Notes: a model not told the origin generated them from the letters alone. A stretch of DNA of 64,000 nt from Morella rubra (GCA_003952965.2 CM025855.1:24047469-24111468), one strand, 5' to 3'; positions 22,850 to 35,379 are shown, numbered from the stretch's first letter. A program made the numbers and translations.

Positions 22850-24492
22850 TTAAATTATCATTTTAGTCCCTCGAGTTTAGAAACTTTTTGTAATTTAGTA
22901 CTTCAAATTTCAAATCTAATGTCCTTTTATTTTATGTCTTTGACAAAGAAATCCTTACGTCAGTCTCCCGTCCATCAACTTAGCGAAGGACAAACCATGT
23001 CAGCAGCATATCCACGTGGCAAGCTTGTGCGCCACGTCAGCTCCCATCTCAATCCCACGTGGCATTTTGATCAAAACCCCGACGTCAAGCCTCTAAACAC
23101 CTAATTGAAACAGAACGGCGTCGTCCAACGTTTTTCTTCAAAAGTTTGCCACGCAAATGTCTTCTTCAGTGGCCAAAAAACCCAGTATCACTTGTTCGAA
23201 AAAGAAAACTCCCAGACGAAAGGGACAAATACCTCGTACTATTTCCCATACATTTTTAATCCCGAATATCACTTCCCCTCTATATCCAGTTCTTCCATCA
23301 ACTACCAGAATGTTGTCCACGTTGGAGAAAAGTCTCTGCTGAACTCCAACCGGCAAAGTCGAAGAAACCGAACATCCCCAAAGCATTCAACCTCCTCAAA
23401 ACCCATGATGCTGTCGTCGCCAACTGCACCCTTCTATGGCAGGACCTGGAGGACCACTTCTTGTCGATCCGCGGCTCCATCGAATCCAAACTCCAGCAAC
23501 TCCAACCCAAACAGGACCAACTCGTTCTCACCCTCCAATCCTAGGCCCCTGCGCTACCAATCGATGTCAAACCCACACTCCTTTCTCGAACCAAATCCCT
23601 GAAAATCCAAATCAATTCCAAAGAAACCCCATTGGTTCCAACTGTCCACTCCCAAGCCAAAACCGAAGTGAGTCCAACCCTCCAAAAAGATCCAATTGCT
23701 TCGAACCATCCAATCCCAGATCGATTCTAAAGAAACCCAATTGAGCCCCACCCTAACAACGATGGAAAATTCTAAGGAAACCCAATTCAAAACCAACCAA
23801 CATAGGGTGAAAACGGAAGAATCTTTACCTGAAAATGCGTCTTTTAATGGCATTCCACTACATGATGGGAAGGCATTGTTATTGTACTTGAATGAGGGTT
23901 TGAAAGAGCAAGAATCGATGCGCAACGATATTTATAATGCGGTTAAGGTTTCAGTCGATTGTGGAAAGCAAGTGGTTGATGCAGTGAAATGGTATAATTT
24001 TTGTGAATCGAAGGAAGATATGAATGCTGGGATTGCTGTTGCAAGGAGGAGTTGTATGCTAATGTTGGAGGAGTTGATGAGAGTTCGATCTTAATCAAAG
24101 AAGAAGTGAAAGAGGATGAAATGAAACTAGCCCTCGAGTGGGAGGCATTAGGCAAGGATATGAGTGGGAGTGAAGAATTCATTTGAAACAGAACGGCGTC
24201 GTACAACGTTTTTTTTTTTAATTTTTTTTCCAGAAGTCTGCCACACGAATGTTCTATTCTTCTTTGCGTTTATCAGTTGGGCGACGTCGTTTTGTTAAAA
24301 ATGCCATGCAGGACTCAGATGGGTAGCTGACGTGGTGTACAAGCTTGTCACGTGGACATGTTGTTGACGTGGTTTGCCCTTCCGTTGAGCCGATGAACGG
24401 AAACCCGACGAAAAAAACTTTAGATTTGAAGTTTGAATACGAAGGATTAAATTGTAAAAAGGTCTAAACACAGGGATTAAAATGTCAGTTTT
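22850..24492. mobile_element. Pack-MULE-like element carrying a FRIGIDA-like gene fragment
   Basis: The left end (ttaaattatcattttagtcc) and the reverse complement of the right end (aaaactgacattttaatccc) begin an inverted repeat that can be followed for about 250 bp on each side. Shared blocks include tttagaNNctttttN(t/c)aatttaNtNcttc, acttcaaatctaa, gNcaaaccaNgtca and gtgNcaagcttgt. Long terminal inverted repeats with a captured gene fragment inside define Pack-MULEs. The flanks are AT-rich and similar (taatattataaag left, ctaatataaaag right), but no exact 9-bp duplication could be fixed, so the superfamily is likely rather than certain. The terminal repeats contain several ACGT-core motifs, including CACGTG. 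A direct repeat starting gaaacagaacggcgtcgt borders the cargo at about 23107 and 24185. Confidence 0.7.
23310..24186 (+). pseudogene. FRIGIDA-like (FRL) gene fragment, frameshifted
   Basis: Starting at the ATG at 23310 (LSTLEK...), a frameshift leads into KAFNLLKTHDAVVANCTLL followed by WQDLEDHFLSIRGSIESKL. This is the coiled-coil start of the plant FRIGIDA-like family. After a stop at about 23543 and degenerate low-complexity sequence, the intact frame from about 23761 continues. It has GKALLLYLNEGL, CGKQVVDAVKWYNFCES and MNAGIAVARRSCMLMLEEL, which match the central Frigida domain (the ..RRSC..LLEQL block). A further frameshift is followed by KEDEMKLALEWEALGKDM, also family-like, ending at 24186. 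Family members act in flowering-time control and chromatin complexes. This copy has at least three disruptions and is much shorter than a normal protein. It lies inside the terminal inverted repeats of the surrounding element, so it is best read as captured cargo. Confidence 0.7.
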
Positions 24493-24497
24493 CCTAA

Positions 24498-24504
24498 TAT
24501 AAAA
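24498..24504 (+). promoter_or_regulatory. TATA box of the second proline-rich gene, next to the MULE end
   Basis: TATAAAA lies 168 bp upstream of the ATG at 24666 and only about 6 bp beyond the last recognisable base of the Pack-MULE-like terminal repeat. Everything upstream of the core promoter is therefore transposon sequence. Confidence 0.55.
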
Positions 24505-24665
24505 GCAAAGACCGCGAGTCCTTCTCTCCACACACTACAAACCCCTTCACTGTGCAGTCTGTCCTATCGCTGTTCGCTCCTATCATACAAAGTCATCAGT
24601 CTACGCATCCCCCCTATCGATTGGTCTTGAACTCAGATAGAAGATATATATATATATATATTGTG

Positions 24666-24962
24666 ATGGCATCTCCTCGTGTCTTTGTCTTTGCAGCTTT
24701 CTTCATCGCTTTGTCATTTTTCAGCATTGATGTAGCATTGGCTACTCGAAAACTTTTGGCGACAACCTTGCCTGCTTTTCCTGACGTACAATTTCCAACT
24801 CTGCCTTTAGGGGGATTCGACATCCCCAACCTACCAGAGTATCCGGAGTACAGGTTGCCACCACCAATTATTTCTTTTCCAGATATCCCCGTCGACGGCG
24901 GCAACATTCCAGCCTTTCCCATTTTTTCCCCACCAGCTCCAATATCCACCAGTACCCCTTAA
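24666..24962 (+). CDS. Small secreted proline-rich protein, paralogue of the gene at 20465
   Basis: 98 residues with no intron. Residues 1-26 form a signal peptide (FVFAAFFIALSFFSIDVALA, then TRKLL). The mature part is proline-rich but less regular than its paralogue: PAFPDVQFPTLPLGGF, IPNLPEYPEYRLPPP and IPAFPIFSPPAP. It lacks the PTLP tandem repeats of the other copy and is 30 residues shorter. The leader region matches the first copy closely while the repeats have diverged, as expected for a tandem duplication followed by slippage in the repeats. The ATG at 24666 is chosen over the in-frame upstream extension because it begins the signal peptide. The leader contains a (TA)n run. Confidence 0.75.
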   Translation: MASPRVFVFAAFFIALSFFSIDVALATRKLLATTLPAFPDVQFPTLPLGGFDIPNLPEYPEYRLPPPIISFPDIPVDGGNIPAFPIFSPPAPISTSTP

Positions 24963-27349
24963 GTGTGATCGTACGTCCATTCATCCTTATATTACTCGGT
25001 TGGTATATTTATGTGGCTTTACCATGAAGAACGTCTGCACATGCATGCACTTGAATAAACGTCGGCCTGTAGGCTGCAGCCATTATTAGCCCCTGCAGAT
25101 GTCAGTATATATGCTACTTTCGTGTTGGTTTTCTTTGATCTCTATCAGGCTTTTCGGGTGACTTTGCTTTGATTCTTGTGGGCCAATATTATTTGTGACA
25201 GATCTGCAGTACTGTGTTACGGAGTGCAATATGAATTTCCCCCTTTTAATTGTACGACCCTATGTGTAAGAATTTCACCATGTATTTTGGTGGTATTGAA
25301 ATATTATTAGCCGGGGTGTTCTCAGTTTTATAACTTGTTCCAGTAAAATCAAAATGGCTAGAATACAGCAACCAAATTTTTGACCAGTTGCCGTTAACTT
25401 TTAGCAACAAACTTTCAAGATTAGTTGCTAATAAGATTTTTAGTGAAGAATTTGAGATGGTAGCTATTTTTAATCGCTATATAAACATTAATTAGCAACG
25501 AGGTGATTGGTTGTTAAAGTTAAACAATGTCAACTAACTTTTAATGATCACAAATTATGACCTTTTTGCAGCTTGTCTAAGAAAAAGTCGGTGAGGGCAA
25601 GTTTGCAAAGTAAAATTTTGTGGAAAAATTGAAAATTTTAAGAATTTTTAGATGCAAACATGAATTTTATCACAAATTTTTTAATTTTTTTTTCGATTTT
25701 CACACTAATTAAGGGATCCACAACAAGTTTATTTCTTTTTTGTTTTTATTTTGAAATTAAAATAATAATAAAACAATTTAAAATTCCCTCTCCTCCATCA
25801 AATTATCTCTTTCCATCACAATAAACATAAAAAATATAACAATATCATATATTTTTTTCACTTTTTCAACAACTTCATAAAATTTCAAAATTTTCTGTCA
25901 TTTATCAAAAATTCTTTAAAATTTTACAATACTTTACAAAATTCAGTAAAACTCTAATCTATCTCAATTTTCACGACTGCACTGAACTTGCGAGTACTTC
26001 CGTTCTTATTCCACTGGACTCGAAAAATGTAAACTGGTCGGTCAGATAGAAACTATCAGCTTGAATGGTTGAACAAGACCAAACCGGCCACGATAATTTA
26101 ACAGTCTATGGGTTGCACCATTTGCGTCGGTCACAAGTTTGGCTTGGGCCATATCTAAAATCAGTACATCAAGGAAGGAAGTATTATTTGGGCTAGGCCT
26201 GCGTTTTAGGGCATCGGCCCCAGAAACCCGCTTTAATCTAAAGCTTGAAAAGTCCCCGTTCAAGAAGCCCATACTCCATTTTCTGTTGGACTAGCTAGCC
26301 CAAGATGCTTTCAGAAAAGAAAACAAAGCTAGCCCGCGTTGCTCTCTCTCTCTCTCTCTCCCTTTACTAAACAGGATCAACACTATTCTGGTTATTGAAA
26401 AATTTTCATTTTTTTAGTAAAACTTTTGAAATTGTTTAATACCAAACAACAAAACTAGGTGATGTTTAACGGGGAAATTTTTTTTCATATTTCAATTTTC
26501 TAAGAGAAAATTTTGGAAGATTGATTTTTATAGGAGATTTATGAAAAATTGATGATTTTTTAAGATATTTAATTGTAGATCAATTTTTATTAAAGTTTAT
26601 GAAAAAAAATGTAGAAAAAGATTATTTATGAGAATTTTGTTTATGAAAAAGTATTGGAATTTGTAAAAAAAATATAAAGAGACATAATCTGATAAAGTTT
26701 TTTTTTTTAATTTATAAAAAGATGTCGAAGTTAGAGTGAGAAAGTATTAGAGTCCACGATTTTATTGTCCATCTACACACATATTCGATAGATGAATAAG
26801 AAACTAAAACATTTAAATTAGTTTCTAATTCAAATTATCACTTGCTTCTTCATTTTGTTTCTCTATAAACCTCATCTTTTGTTTTCTTTCCATAACATTA
26901 CGAGCTTCAATATATGTAGTATAGTTAGACTCTACTAAATCCGTGGCAATAAATCTCCTTTAATTTTATCTTTCAATACTTGTAGATAGTTTTTTTTTTT
27001 TGGGAAATCTAATATTTGGTTATTGATTTTGCTCTATTTTACAAATTAATCACTAAGATTCTTTTTTTTTTTTTTTTTAAACTTTCTAATCACTGAGTCT
27101 TTCCCCTAGTTACTAATAGGTCCTTCATTGCACCGTTTAGTTCCTTAACGAGAGCTCCAACCACGTCAGCCCTTCTCACCAGCTCAACCCCACTTTTCCA
27201 CATCATTAGCGCATTCAACCCCTGCCTCTCAAAACCACAAGCAACTTTCATTTTGTTTCACGCATTATGCATTATGCTCCAATGCACCGTTTTACTAAAA
27301 GCATTATGTTACTGAACCAACTTTTGCCATTACGCATCGTTTTGCTTAT
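24963..27349. other. Intergenic, low-complexity and repeat-rich
   Basis: 3' flank of the second proline-rich gene, then AT-rich DNA. It contains gttgctaa/ttagcaac motif clusters at 25350-25560 that may belong to a degraded DNA transposon, a (CT)n run near 26341-26360 and a T-run near 27061. The 76-codon frame at 26042-26272 (-) shows no known domain. Confidence 0.5.
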
Positions 27350-27354
27350 ACCCA

Positions 27355-30300
27355 TATCACGCTCCTTGCCAGTACTTATCAACTAGGCTCACCTATAGTA
27401 ATGGTATGTACACAAGTGAGGATTACGACACGAATAAATCCTATACATTTATGAGACTTGGCTTTGAAAAAGCTTAGCGGAAAACGTTTACTTGAAAATT
27501 GATTTTGAAATTAGAAATATGACATTTCAAATAATTCTAGAAGTGAGAAATTCTATCTTAAAAAAATAACGATAACAAAATGAGATATTTAAGGAATTGA
27601 TATTAGAAATTAACTTAAAAAGATTAAGAGAAGAAATGAAAATTTAAGAAAATAAAATCAAAATGGCATAGGACGAGAAATGGAATAAGAGAATTTTTTT
27701 GAAAATATAAACAGTTCCACTATGATCATGTATTTTCTCTTTTACAAAATATCCTTCATGAGGAAAACAAAAGTAAGAGGAAATACGAACGTGGAAGCTG
27801 CCTAAAGCTTTCCGTACTAAAGTGTCCTTGAAACAGCTGACTGATCCAAAACTAACAAAAGAGTGACAATTGCTAAAGTTGACTAATCCTCCGACTCGGT
27901 GTCGGAGGTCAGGTCTATAAACTCTGTCTCTCCGGTACCCTTCCGTCGGCGGGGCCGGTGGGGAGGGACAATGTGTAGAAGGGCTGGATTTACATCTACC
28001 AACCCAAGGTCTTTCACGCGGGGAAGATGGGGCAAGGGTGGACCTTTGAGGTACCACTAGGGCTCGTACCCCATATACACCTCAAATGTATCAGTGACAT
28101 ACGTCCAAATCTTGACGACTAACACATGTGTGTCAAAATTCAAAATTTGCTCGCTCATGAATATCTTCATCTGTCAAGTCCGATGACCGCCGCAGTACAT
28201 ACAAAATAATAAACAGATAAAAGGGGTGAGTCTTACTGATTCAGTAAGGGGGGAAAAAGGAAACAAAACATGCAACGATAAAATAGAAGTAACAGAATTA
28301 TAGAATAAGCAATCATAGAGCAATGTTCATAGTAAACCAATAAATGCATTATGAACAATGCAATGCAAAATGAATGCATCCATTTCTCAGTTCTTTCACT
28401 TTCTTTCTTTCTTTTTCTAGTCGGTAGAGGTGTCCTTTCTTCGCTCTGTTTAACCCCTAGAGTCCGGTTGTACATCCCTCCTCTCCTCTAGGACTGTCCC
28501 GTGCCCCGGCACCAGGACCGAGTTAGGCATAATTGTTCATCACCTACGGATACCAACCACTATCCTCTCAGTGGTGGCTTGCACTATCCCACTGTGAACG
28601 GTACCGTCACCCGATCTCAGGACCACCTCTAGGTATGGGTTTCATTTTGATTGTTTCGATCAACATTATCCCCATACCCATGATATGTTGATGCAACATG
28701 ACTTATCATATGCATGACCGATAAATAATTCACCAAAGACAATCATTGGAATGCACATAATAATCTAACAATGCAGTTGACATATCATAAGCAAAACAGA
28801 TTCACAATTCACATAAGTCGATCATAAAATGCACATATGCACTTTCACATTTTAATGCAAAGACATAGCATAAGGATGCATTAATATTGGCTGTCCTTCC
28901 TTCAATAAGAATTAATAATAATTTTCTTTTAATTTAGCTTAATAATGAATTAATCGTGTAAATTATTAAGTAATTGCAACTCTTCACTAAAATCCATGAG
29001 TGAGGGCTTCTTAGGCCTCATTAGACCCTATTGGGCCTATCCCTAATGTTTCAAGGTTTATTAGGCTTGTTTAGGGTTAACGGGCCTAAAGTCCATTTAG
29101 GCCGCTAAACGGACTTTGTGATTTGAGCCCCTAATTCTACTCGGTTTGGACTCAAATTTGGCTTCCCCATCTATTTTTCATGCTCTACACAGCCATAAAA
29201 TTATTTTCCAATTCAGACCTTTTTACCCTAACGTTTTATGTGAAATGCTGAAACTACCCTTAGAGACCTCCAGGGGCATTTTCGACCTTTTCCTACCTCC
29301 GATTGAGCTGAAATTTTTACTGGGATCTACTGTGACCATATACTACACGTCCACCAATTTTATGCAAAAAATCCAAGGATTTCATGGGACGTTTTGGACA
29401 GCAAGGATTTTTCACTAAAAAATCCTAATTTTTCCATTTCATGTGATGTTCATGTGCTATAATCCTTAGATCTAAAGATTTAAGTCATCATACTGAAACA
29501 ATATAATCACAACATGCCTTAGATATGAAGATCAACAAACTAATGAGATGCAAAGTGGTTTAAAACTTTAATAGGCAAGCCCAACAACTTATGCACCTAA
29601 ACGATCTAAGGTTTATTTGGCTTCTCTAAGTCCAATAAGGACCACTACTTGGGCCTTAAATGCAAGGCTATCCTAGAAGAAGGTTCAAGGATCCTAGGGC
29701 CCAGTTAGGTCAGCCTAAAAGCAAAGATCAAAGCCCAATTCGAGTATACCTAAAGTGACTCATTTTAGAAAACTTTTCAGTTTTACCCCTAACTTTGAAA
29801 GCTAATAACTTCTTAACCGTAACTCCAAATGAGCTGAAATTTTAACTAGAGATTCCCCAACCTGTTCTGAGCTAACCCACAAAATTTGTGGCCCAAAAGA
29901 TTCCATTTGCCCCATGTGAGCATAGCCTAATCGTACTGACCTCAAAGTTAACACAAAGAGCCCTATTTGACCTATTTCATGACTTCCTCCATTTTCTCAT
30001 GAAAACCTCTACAATTTCCTTATTCTAGCAACCTAATCTCTATTCTAACATGATAATGGACATGTTATATGATCAAAATCTTAACTTACATGCATGATGA
30101 TAATTTACAAATCATACCTAATAACCTTTAAGAATCAAACTAACCCTTACCTCTCTTCTTTGGTGAATCTAAATTGTTTTCTTTTGGAAAAAACACCAAA
30201 GCACCCTAAAAGCAATATAAGAGTTAGGAAAAGAAAGTAAAAGGTAAAAGGGACCAAAAGGAAGGGGCAGCTGAACCTCTCTCTCCACTTTTTCTTCTCC

Positions 30301-31254
30301 TTTTCTCCCTTTTTAGTTACACTTTCTTTTTCTTCCTCTTATCTTCTTCCTCTTCTTCTTCTTTGTTTCATACGCCACTCTATCTCTTCACTAAATGTCG
30401 GCAATTGTAGGAGAATAAAAGGCCACATACACTCATTTGACCTCTAGCTAATTAGTGGCTACCTTGTCACCTTAGTAACCTAGCCTAGTTCTAGGTAATC
30501 ATAGCTTAAAGTTTTACTAAGATAAAGAGCTAAGGGATTATGCCACATGTCTCTCATCTCTTATCTAGAGAAGGCTCAAAGCTTCTCAAACCTTCCAACA
30601 AAACACAAACTCTCACCAAAGGTCTTTTGCTTTTAACGTGAATTGCATGTAAAAAGGGGACAAATAGCTTAACAACTAAAATAATATATGGGACGGCTGG
30701 ACCTAGGGGGAAAGAGAGGAAATAAAATACAAAATAAAAGAGGTTCAAGTTAATTACATAAAACTAAGTCACTATTGTAAAAAAAATTACCCTAAGATAG
30801 TGAAAAAAGTGTAAAAACTTAAATTAATCAAGACATGTATCAATCTCTTGATGAAGAAAAAAATTTAGATTCATTTGGGCATAATGAAATAAAATAATAA
30901 TGCTAACCAAGGAGAAATAATGTGTCTATTTACACCTTCCTAATATATCTACCCAAAAGGTAAAATAGTGACAAACTAGGTTTTCTCTAATGCTTGATGA
31001 ATGCAAGGAATAAATAACCATAACTTTACAAGGAAATGGAAGTACTCAAAATTCAATAAATCAAAAATCATGGCACATAGGGAAACATTTAACTAAATAA
31101 TAAGAAAAATAAAATATTAGCTAGCATATGAATCTAATAAAGTTTTGTCAAGGAGAAAATTTGAGAGAAAGAAATTCAAATAGCCTACTATATATAAGGT
31201 AATATATAAGGTAACATAAACATCAAGTAGGTGAAAATAGAGAGGGGCATTACA
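27355..31254 (-). mobile_element. Solo LTR, about 3.9 kb, of a Tekay/Del-like Ty3-gypsy element
   Basis: In minus orientation it starts TGTAATGCCCCTCTC and ends GCGTGATA. These match the ends of the 5' LTR at 40058-43374 (TGTAACACCCCTCTC ... GGCGTGATA). Internal blocks also match that LTR, for example actcagtaaggggg near 28240, and the stretch around 28500-28570. It is flanked by a perfect 5-bp duplication, ACCCA, at 27350-27354 and 31255-31259. No gag or pol sequence lies inside, so this is the product of LTR-LTR recombination. It is about 580 bp longer than the LTR at 40058. Confidence 0.85.
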
Positions 31255-31486
31255 ACCCAGCGCCCATTGCACCACTTTCAGATTCTGATGTCCCCCTTTC
31301 ATTCCTATCATCTAGGACCACGACCACATCCCACGAGGCTTAAAAATAGAAGCACAAGGCACCATAAAGTTTAAGCTTAAAGAGTCTTTGATCATCTCCT
31401 TATCATGGATCTCTCTTTCTAGTACTCATATTCTCAAAACGCCGACCAAGGCCAAGATGCAGAAGAAAATGATGATTATCGATCAT

Positions 31487-31704
31487 TGTTAAACAATGAA
31501 GTTGCAATTTGGGAACGAGAAACAGAGTGTGAGAGGTAGTAGAGAGTGCAAGCTTTGAGAGAATGATTCGTTATATTATTCACGATATCATTCTACTATA
31601 TATATACAAGTAAAGACAAATAACAGTCTAACAGGTTATCTAACTACATAACAACTTCTATCCACGTCACTAAAATAAGTTACAGAATATTGCATCGGTT
31701 AATA
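31487..31704 (-). repeat. Copia 3' LTR
   Basis: 218 bp, ends TATTAACC...TTTAACA on the minus strand, with the polypurine tract immediately before it. Matches 45501-45710 with a few differences and small indels. Confidence 0.88.
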
Positions 31705-31796
31705 CTCCCCCCCAAGATGGAGTGTGTACATTCAAAATACACATCTTAGAGAGTAAGTACTGAAGTTGAACCAAGCCAAGAGATTTGATGAGCAGA

Positions 31797-33671
31797 TGTC
31801 ACGCCTCCTGCTAGTACGTACCCCCTAGGCTCTCCTATAGTAATAAACTGCACACAAGCGGGGATTACTGCACGAATTATCCTATAAAGGCATGATAATT
31901 GGCTTTGAAAAAACTTAGAGGAAACGTTTTAGTGAAAGATGATAAATATATTAAGGAAGAGAACGGCGAAAATAAAATAACTTACTCTATTAAATAGGTG
32001 GTCTAAAAAAAATATTTTAAAAACCAATCTGGTAGCTTGTGGACGAAACAGGATAATCAGGAAATCTCAAAAATAATGATACAAAATTTTTCTCGCTATT
32101 TACAAAGAACAAAATCCTTCGCGAGGATACAACAGTAAGAGAAAGTAAGTGCAAAAGTGGAAGCTGTCTACAGCTTTTCATCCTACAACAACAGACGGCA
32201 GTTGACTGTACATAAACTACCTTAAAACCAAAACGAATACGGATATCTAATCAACCCTCGACTCCGTGTCGGAGGTTAGGTATATAATTTCATTGTCCCC
32301 GATATCCTCTACCGGCGGCGCTGGTGGAGGAGGGAGGTCATACAAAAGCATCGGGTCAAACTCAACTAACTCGAAATCTTCAACTACGGGAACTGGGATG
32401 GTTAGAGGCTCCTTAAGTTACCATTGGGGCTCGTACTCCACATAAACTTCAAATGCGTCACAAACAAACGTCCAAATCGTCATCACTAGAATATATGGGT
32501 CAACATCCAAAAACTCCTCACTCATAAAGGTCAACATCTGTTACGTCCAGGGCCCGCAGCCAGAACGGTACATACAAGAAAATTTAACAAATAAATGGGT
32601 GAGTCCTACAGACTCAGTAAGGGGGAAAAAAGGAACATGTTATGAGCAGCAGCATGACAATAATAAAGCTAGCATTGATAACCAGAACATGATAACAGTG
32701 TATGCTCGATGCAATGCAAGGATGACGCATCTGTTTCCCTATCCTTCCACTTTTTTTCTGGTCATCAGAGGTGTCCTTTGGTCTCTCTGTTTCACCCCGT
32801 AGAGTCCGGGTTGTGCATCCCTCCTCTCCTCTGGGACTGTCCTGTGCCCCGGCACCAGGACCCTGTCAAGCGTATATTGTTTCACGCCAGGGATACCAAC
32901 CACTCCTTTCAGTGGTGGCTTACATTATCCCTCTGTTGTGATCGGGGTATCGTCACCCAGTCATCGGACCACTTATGGGTATGAGTTTTATTTTCATTTC
33001 AGTCATTTCATTATTAGATTTCCCACACACATGACATGACTCATGACAGGATGATGCAACATGTCTCATATGCTTTATTAATAATCATTTAACTCAAAAT
33101 GAGCAATGGATTTCATGGACCAATTGTCATATAAAATTCCTATAAAATAAAACAACCTAAATTCACAGTAACTTTTCTTAATCCATAAGTGACCAGGTCT
33201 AATTTTCCGTGAAAAGGCCTAAGTTTTCATTTCATGATATTCATGCAACCTAACATGTACCATATGTTGTTAATAGGCAAGTCCAACAACTTATACAATT
33301 AAGTTATTTTTATTTTATTGCTAAACCCAATAAGGATTGACTATATTTAAAAGAAAAGCTTTTAGGCGCTCTTGACTAGTTTCAAAAGAAAATCCTCCCG
33401 GGCATTTTCATTTAAAAACTTCCCGGGCATCATAAAAAAAACACCCTTTATGTACCCCTGGAATTTTTTTTTCCCCGTGCATATAACCTACTGGCCCCAG
33501 GAAAGTCCCCCCCTCCCCGGGCCTGCACTAATTACTTCGGACTCACTCAAACACTTGCCCTGGCAGTCCATGTATTTGCCCGGGCACTCAAGCACCTGCC
33601 CTGCCAATCCCTAGTAAAAGCAAACACAAGAAAAATGTTACATGGGCACAACGATAACTATTATAAGTTTT
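31797..33671 (-). repeat. Truncated 3' LTR of the gypsy element (left arm of inverted repeat)
   Basis: Matches the 5' LTR from its 3' end inward. It shares gactcagtaaggggg, the block around ccaaccactcctttcagtgg, and the final cacaacgataactattata. Relative to the 5' LTR it lacks about 1.3 kb of the CCCGGGCA-repeat zone (junction near 33440) and the last roughly 110 bp. Confidence 0.85.
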
Positions 33672-35379
33672 GAGGCCCAGGAAGTGTTTTTTTTTATGAT
33701 GCCCGGGAAGTTTTTAAATGAAAATGTCCGGGAGGATTTTCTTTTAAAACTTGTCAAGAGCCCTAAAATCCTTTCTTTTAAATACAGCCAATCCTTATTG
33801 GGTTTAGTAATAAAATAAAAATAACTTAACTGTATAAGTTGTTGGACTTGCCTATTAACAACTTGTGGTACATGTTAGGTTGCATGAATATCATGAAATG
33901 AAAACTTAGGCCTTTTCACGGAAGCTTAAACCTGGTCACTTATGGATTAAGAAAAGTTACTATGAATTTAGGTTGTTTTATTTTATATGAATTTTATATG
34001 ACAATTGGTCCATGAAATCCATTGCTCGTTTTGAGTTAAGTGATTATTAATAAAGCATATGATACATGTTGCATTATCCTGTCATGAGTCATGTCATGGG
34101 TGTGGGAAATCTAATAACAAAATGAAAATGAAACCTATACCCAGAGGCGGTCCAATGACAGGGTGACGGTACTGATTACAACAGAGGGATAGTGCAAGTC
34201 ACCACTAAAAGGAGTGGTTGGTATCCCTGGCGTGAAAAAATATACACTTGATAGGGTCCGGGTGCTGGGGTACGAGATAGTCCTAGAGGAGAGAAGGGAC
34301 GCACAATCCGGACTCTATGGAGTGAAACAGAAAGACCAAAGGACACCTCTGATGACCGAAAAGAAAAGAAAAGAAAAGAAAGAAAGAGAGAATGAATGAA
34401 AGAAAAGAAAGGAAAGTAAGAAAGAAAGTGAAAGGACAGGGAAACAGATGCATCATCCTTGCATTGGATCGAGCATACACTGTTATCCTGTTCTGGTTAT
34501 CAATGCTAGCTTTATTTTTGTCATGCTGCTGCTTATAACATGTTCCTTTTCCCCCCTTACTGAGTCTGTAGCACTTACCCATTTATTTGTTAAATTTTCT
34601 TGTATGTATCGCTCTGGCTGTAGGCCCTGGACGTAACAGATGTTGACCTTTATGTGTGAGGAGTTTTTGGATGTTGACCCATATATTCTAGCGATAACGA
34701 TTTGGACGTTTGTTACTGACACGTTTGAAGTTTATGTGGAGTATGAGCCCCAATGGTACCTTAAGGAGCCTCCAACAGTCCGAGTTCCCGTAGTTGAGGA
34801 TTTCGACTTAGTTGAGTTGGACCCGACGCTTCTGTTTGACGTCCCTCCTCCACTGGCGTCGCCAGTAGAGGATATCGGGGACAATGAAATTATAGACCAA
34901 ACCTCCGACACGGAGCTAAGGGTTGATTAGATATCAGTAGTTGTTTTGTTGTTAAGGTAGTTTTTGTACATTCAGTTGCCATCTGTTGTTGTAGGATGGA
35001 AAGCTGTAGATAGCTTCCACTTTTGAACTTACTTTCTCTCACTGTTGTATTCTTGCGAAGGATTTTGTTCTTTGTAAATAGTGGAAAAATGTTGTATCGC
35101 TATTTTTGAGATTTCCTAATTATCCTGTTTCGTCCACAAGCTACCAGATTGGTTTTTAAAATATTTTTCTAAGACCACCTATTTAATAGAGTAAGTTATT
35201 TTATTTTCGCTGTTGTCTTCCTTAATATACTTATCACCTTTCACTAAAATGTTTCCGCTAAACTTTTTCAAAGCCAATTATCAGGTCTTTATAGGATAAT
35301 TCGTACAGTAATCCTCGCTTGTGTGCATTATATTATTATAGGAGAGCCTAGGAGGTAAGTACTAGCACTGGGCATGACA
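33672..35379 (+). repeat. Inverted LTR copy (right arm of the head-to-head repeat)
   Basis: The reverse complement of the left arm, e.g. ccactaaaaggagtggttgg near 34201 against ccaaccactcctttcagtgg near 32897. It ends GGGCATGACA at 35379, an LTR 3' terminus, but is not followed by a primer-binding site. A GAAA-rich microsatellite at about 34357-34430 expands one spot. Confidence 0.85.

Noticed and set aside
8638..24186. Functional link between the SVP-like MADS gene and the FRIGIDA-like fragment
   Set aside because: The FRIGIDA-like copy is broken and lies inside a transposon, so a shared flowering-time module here is not supported.
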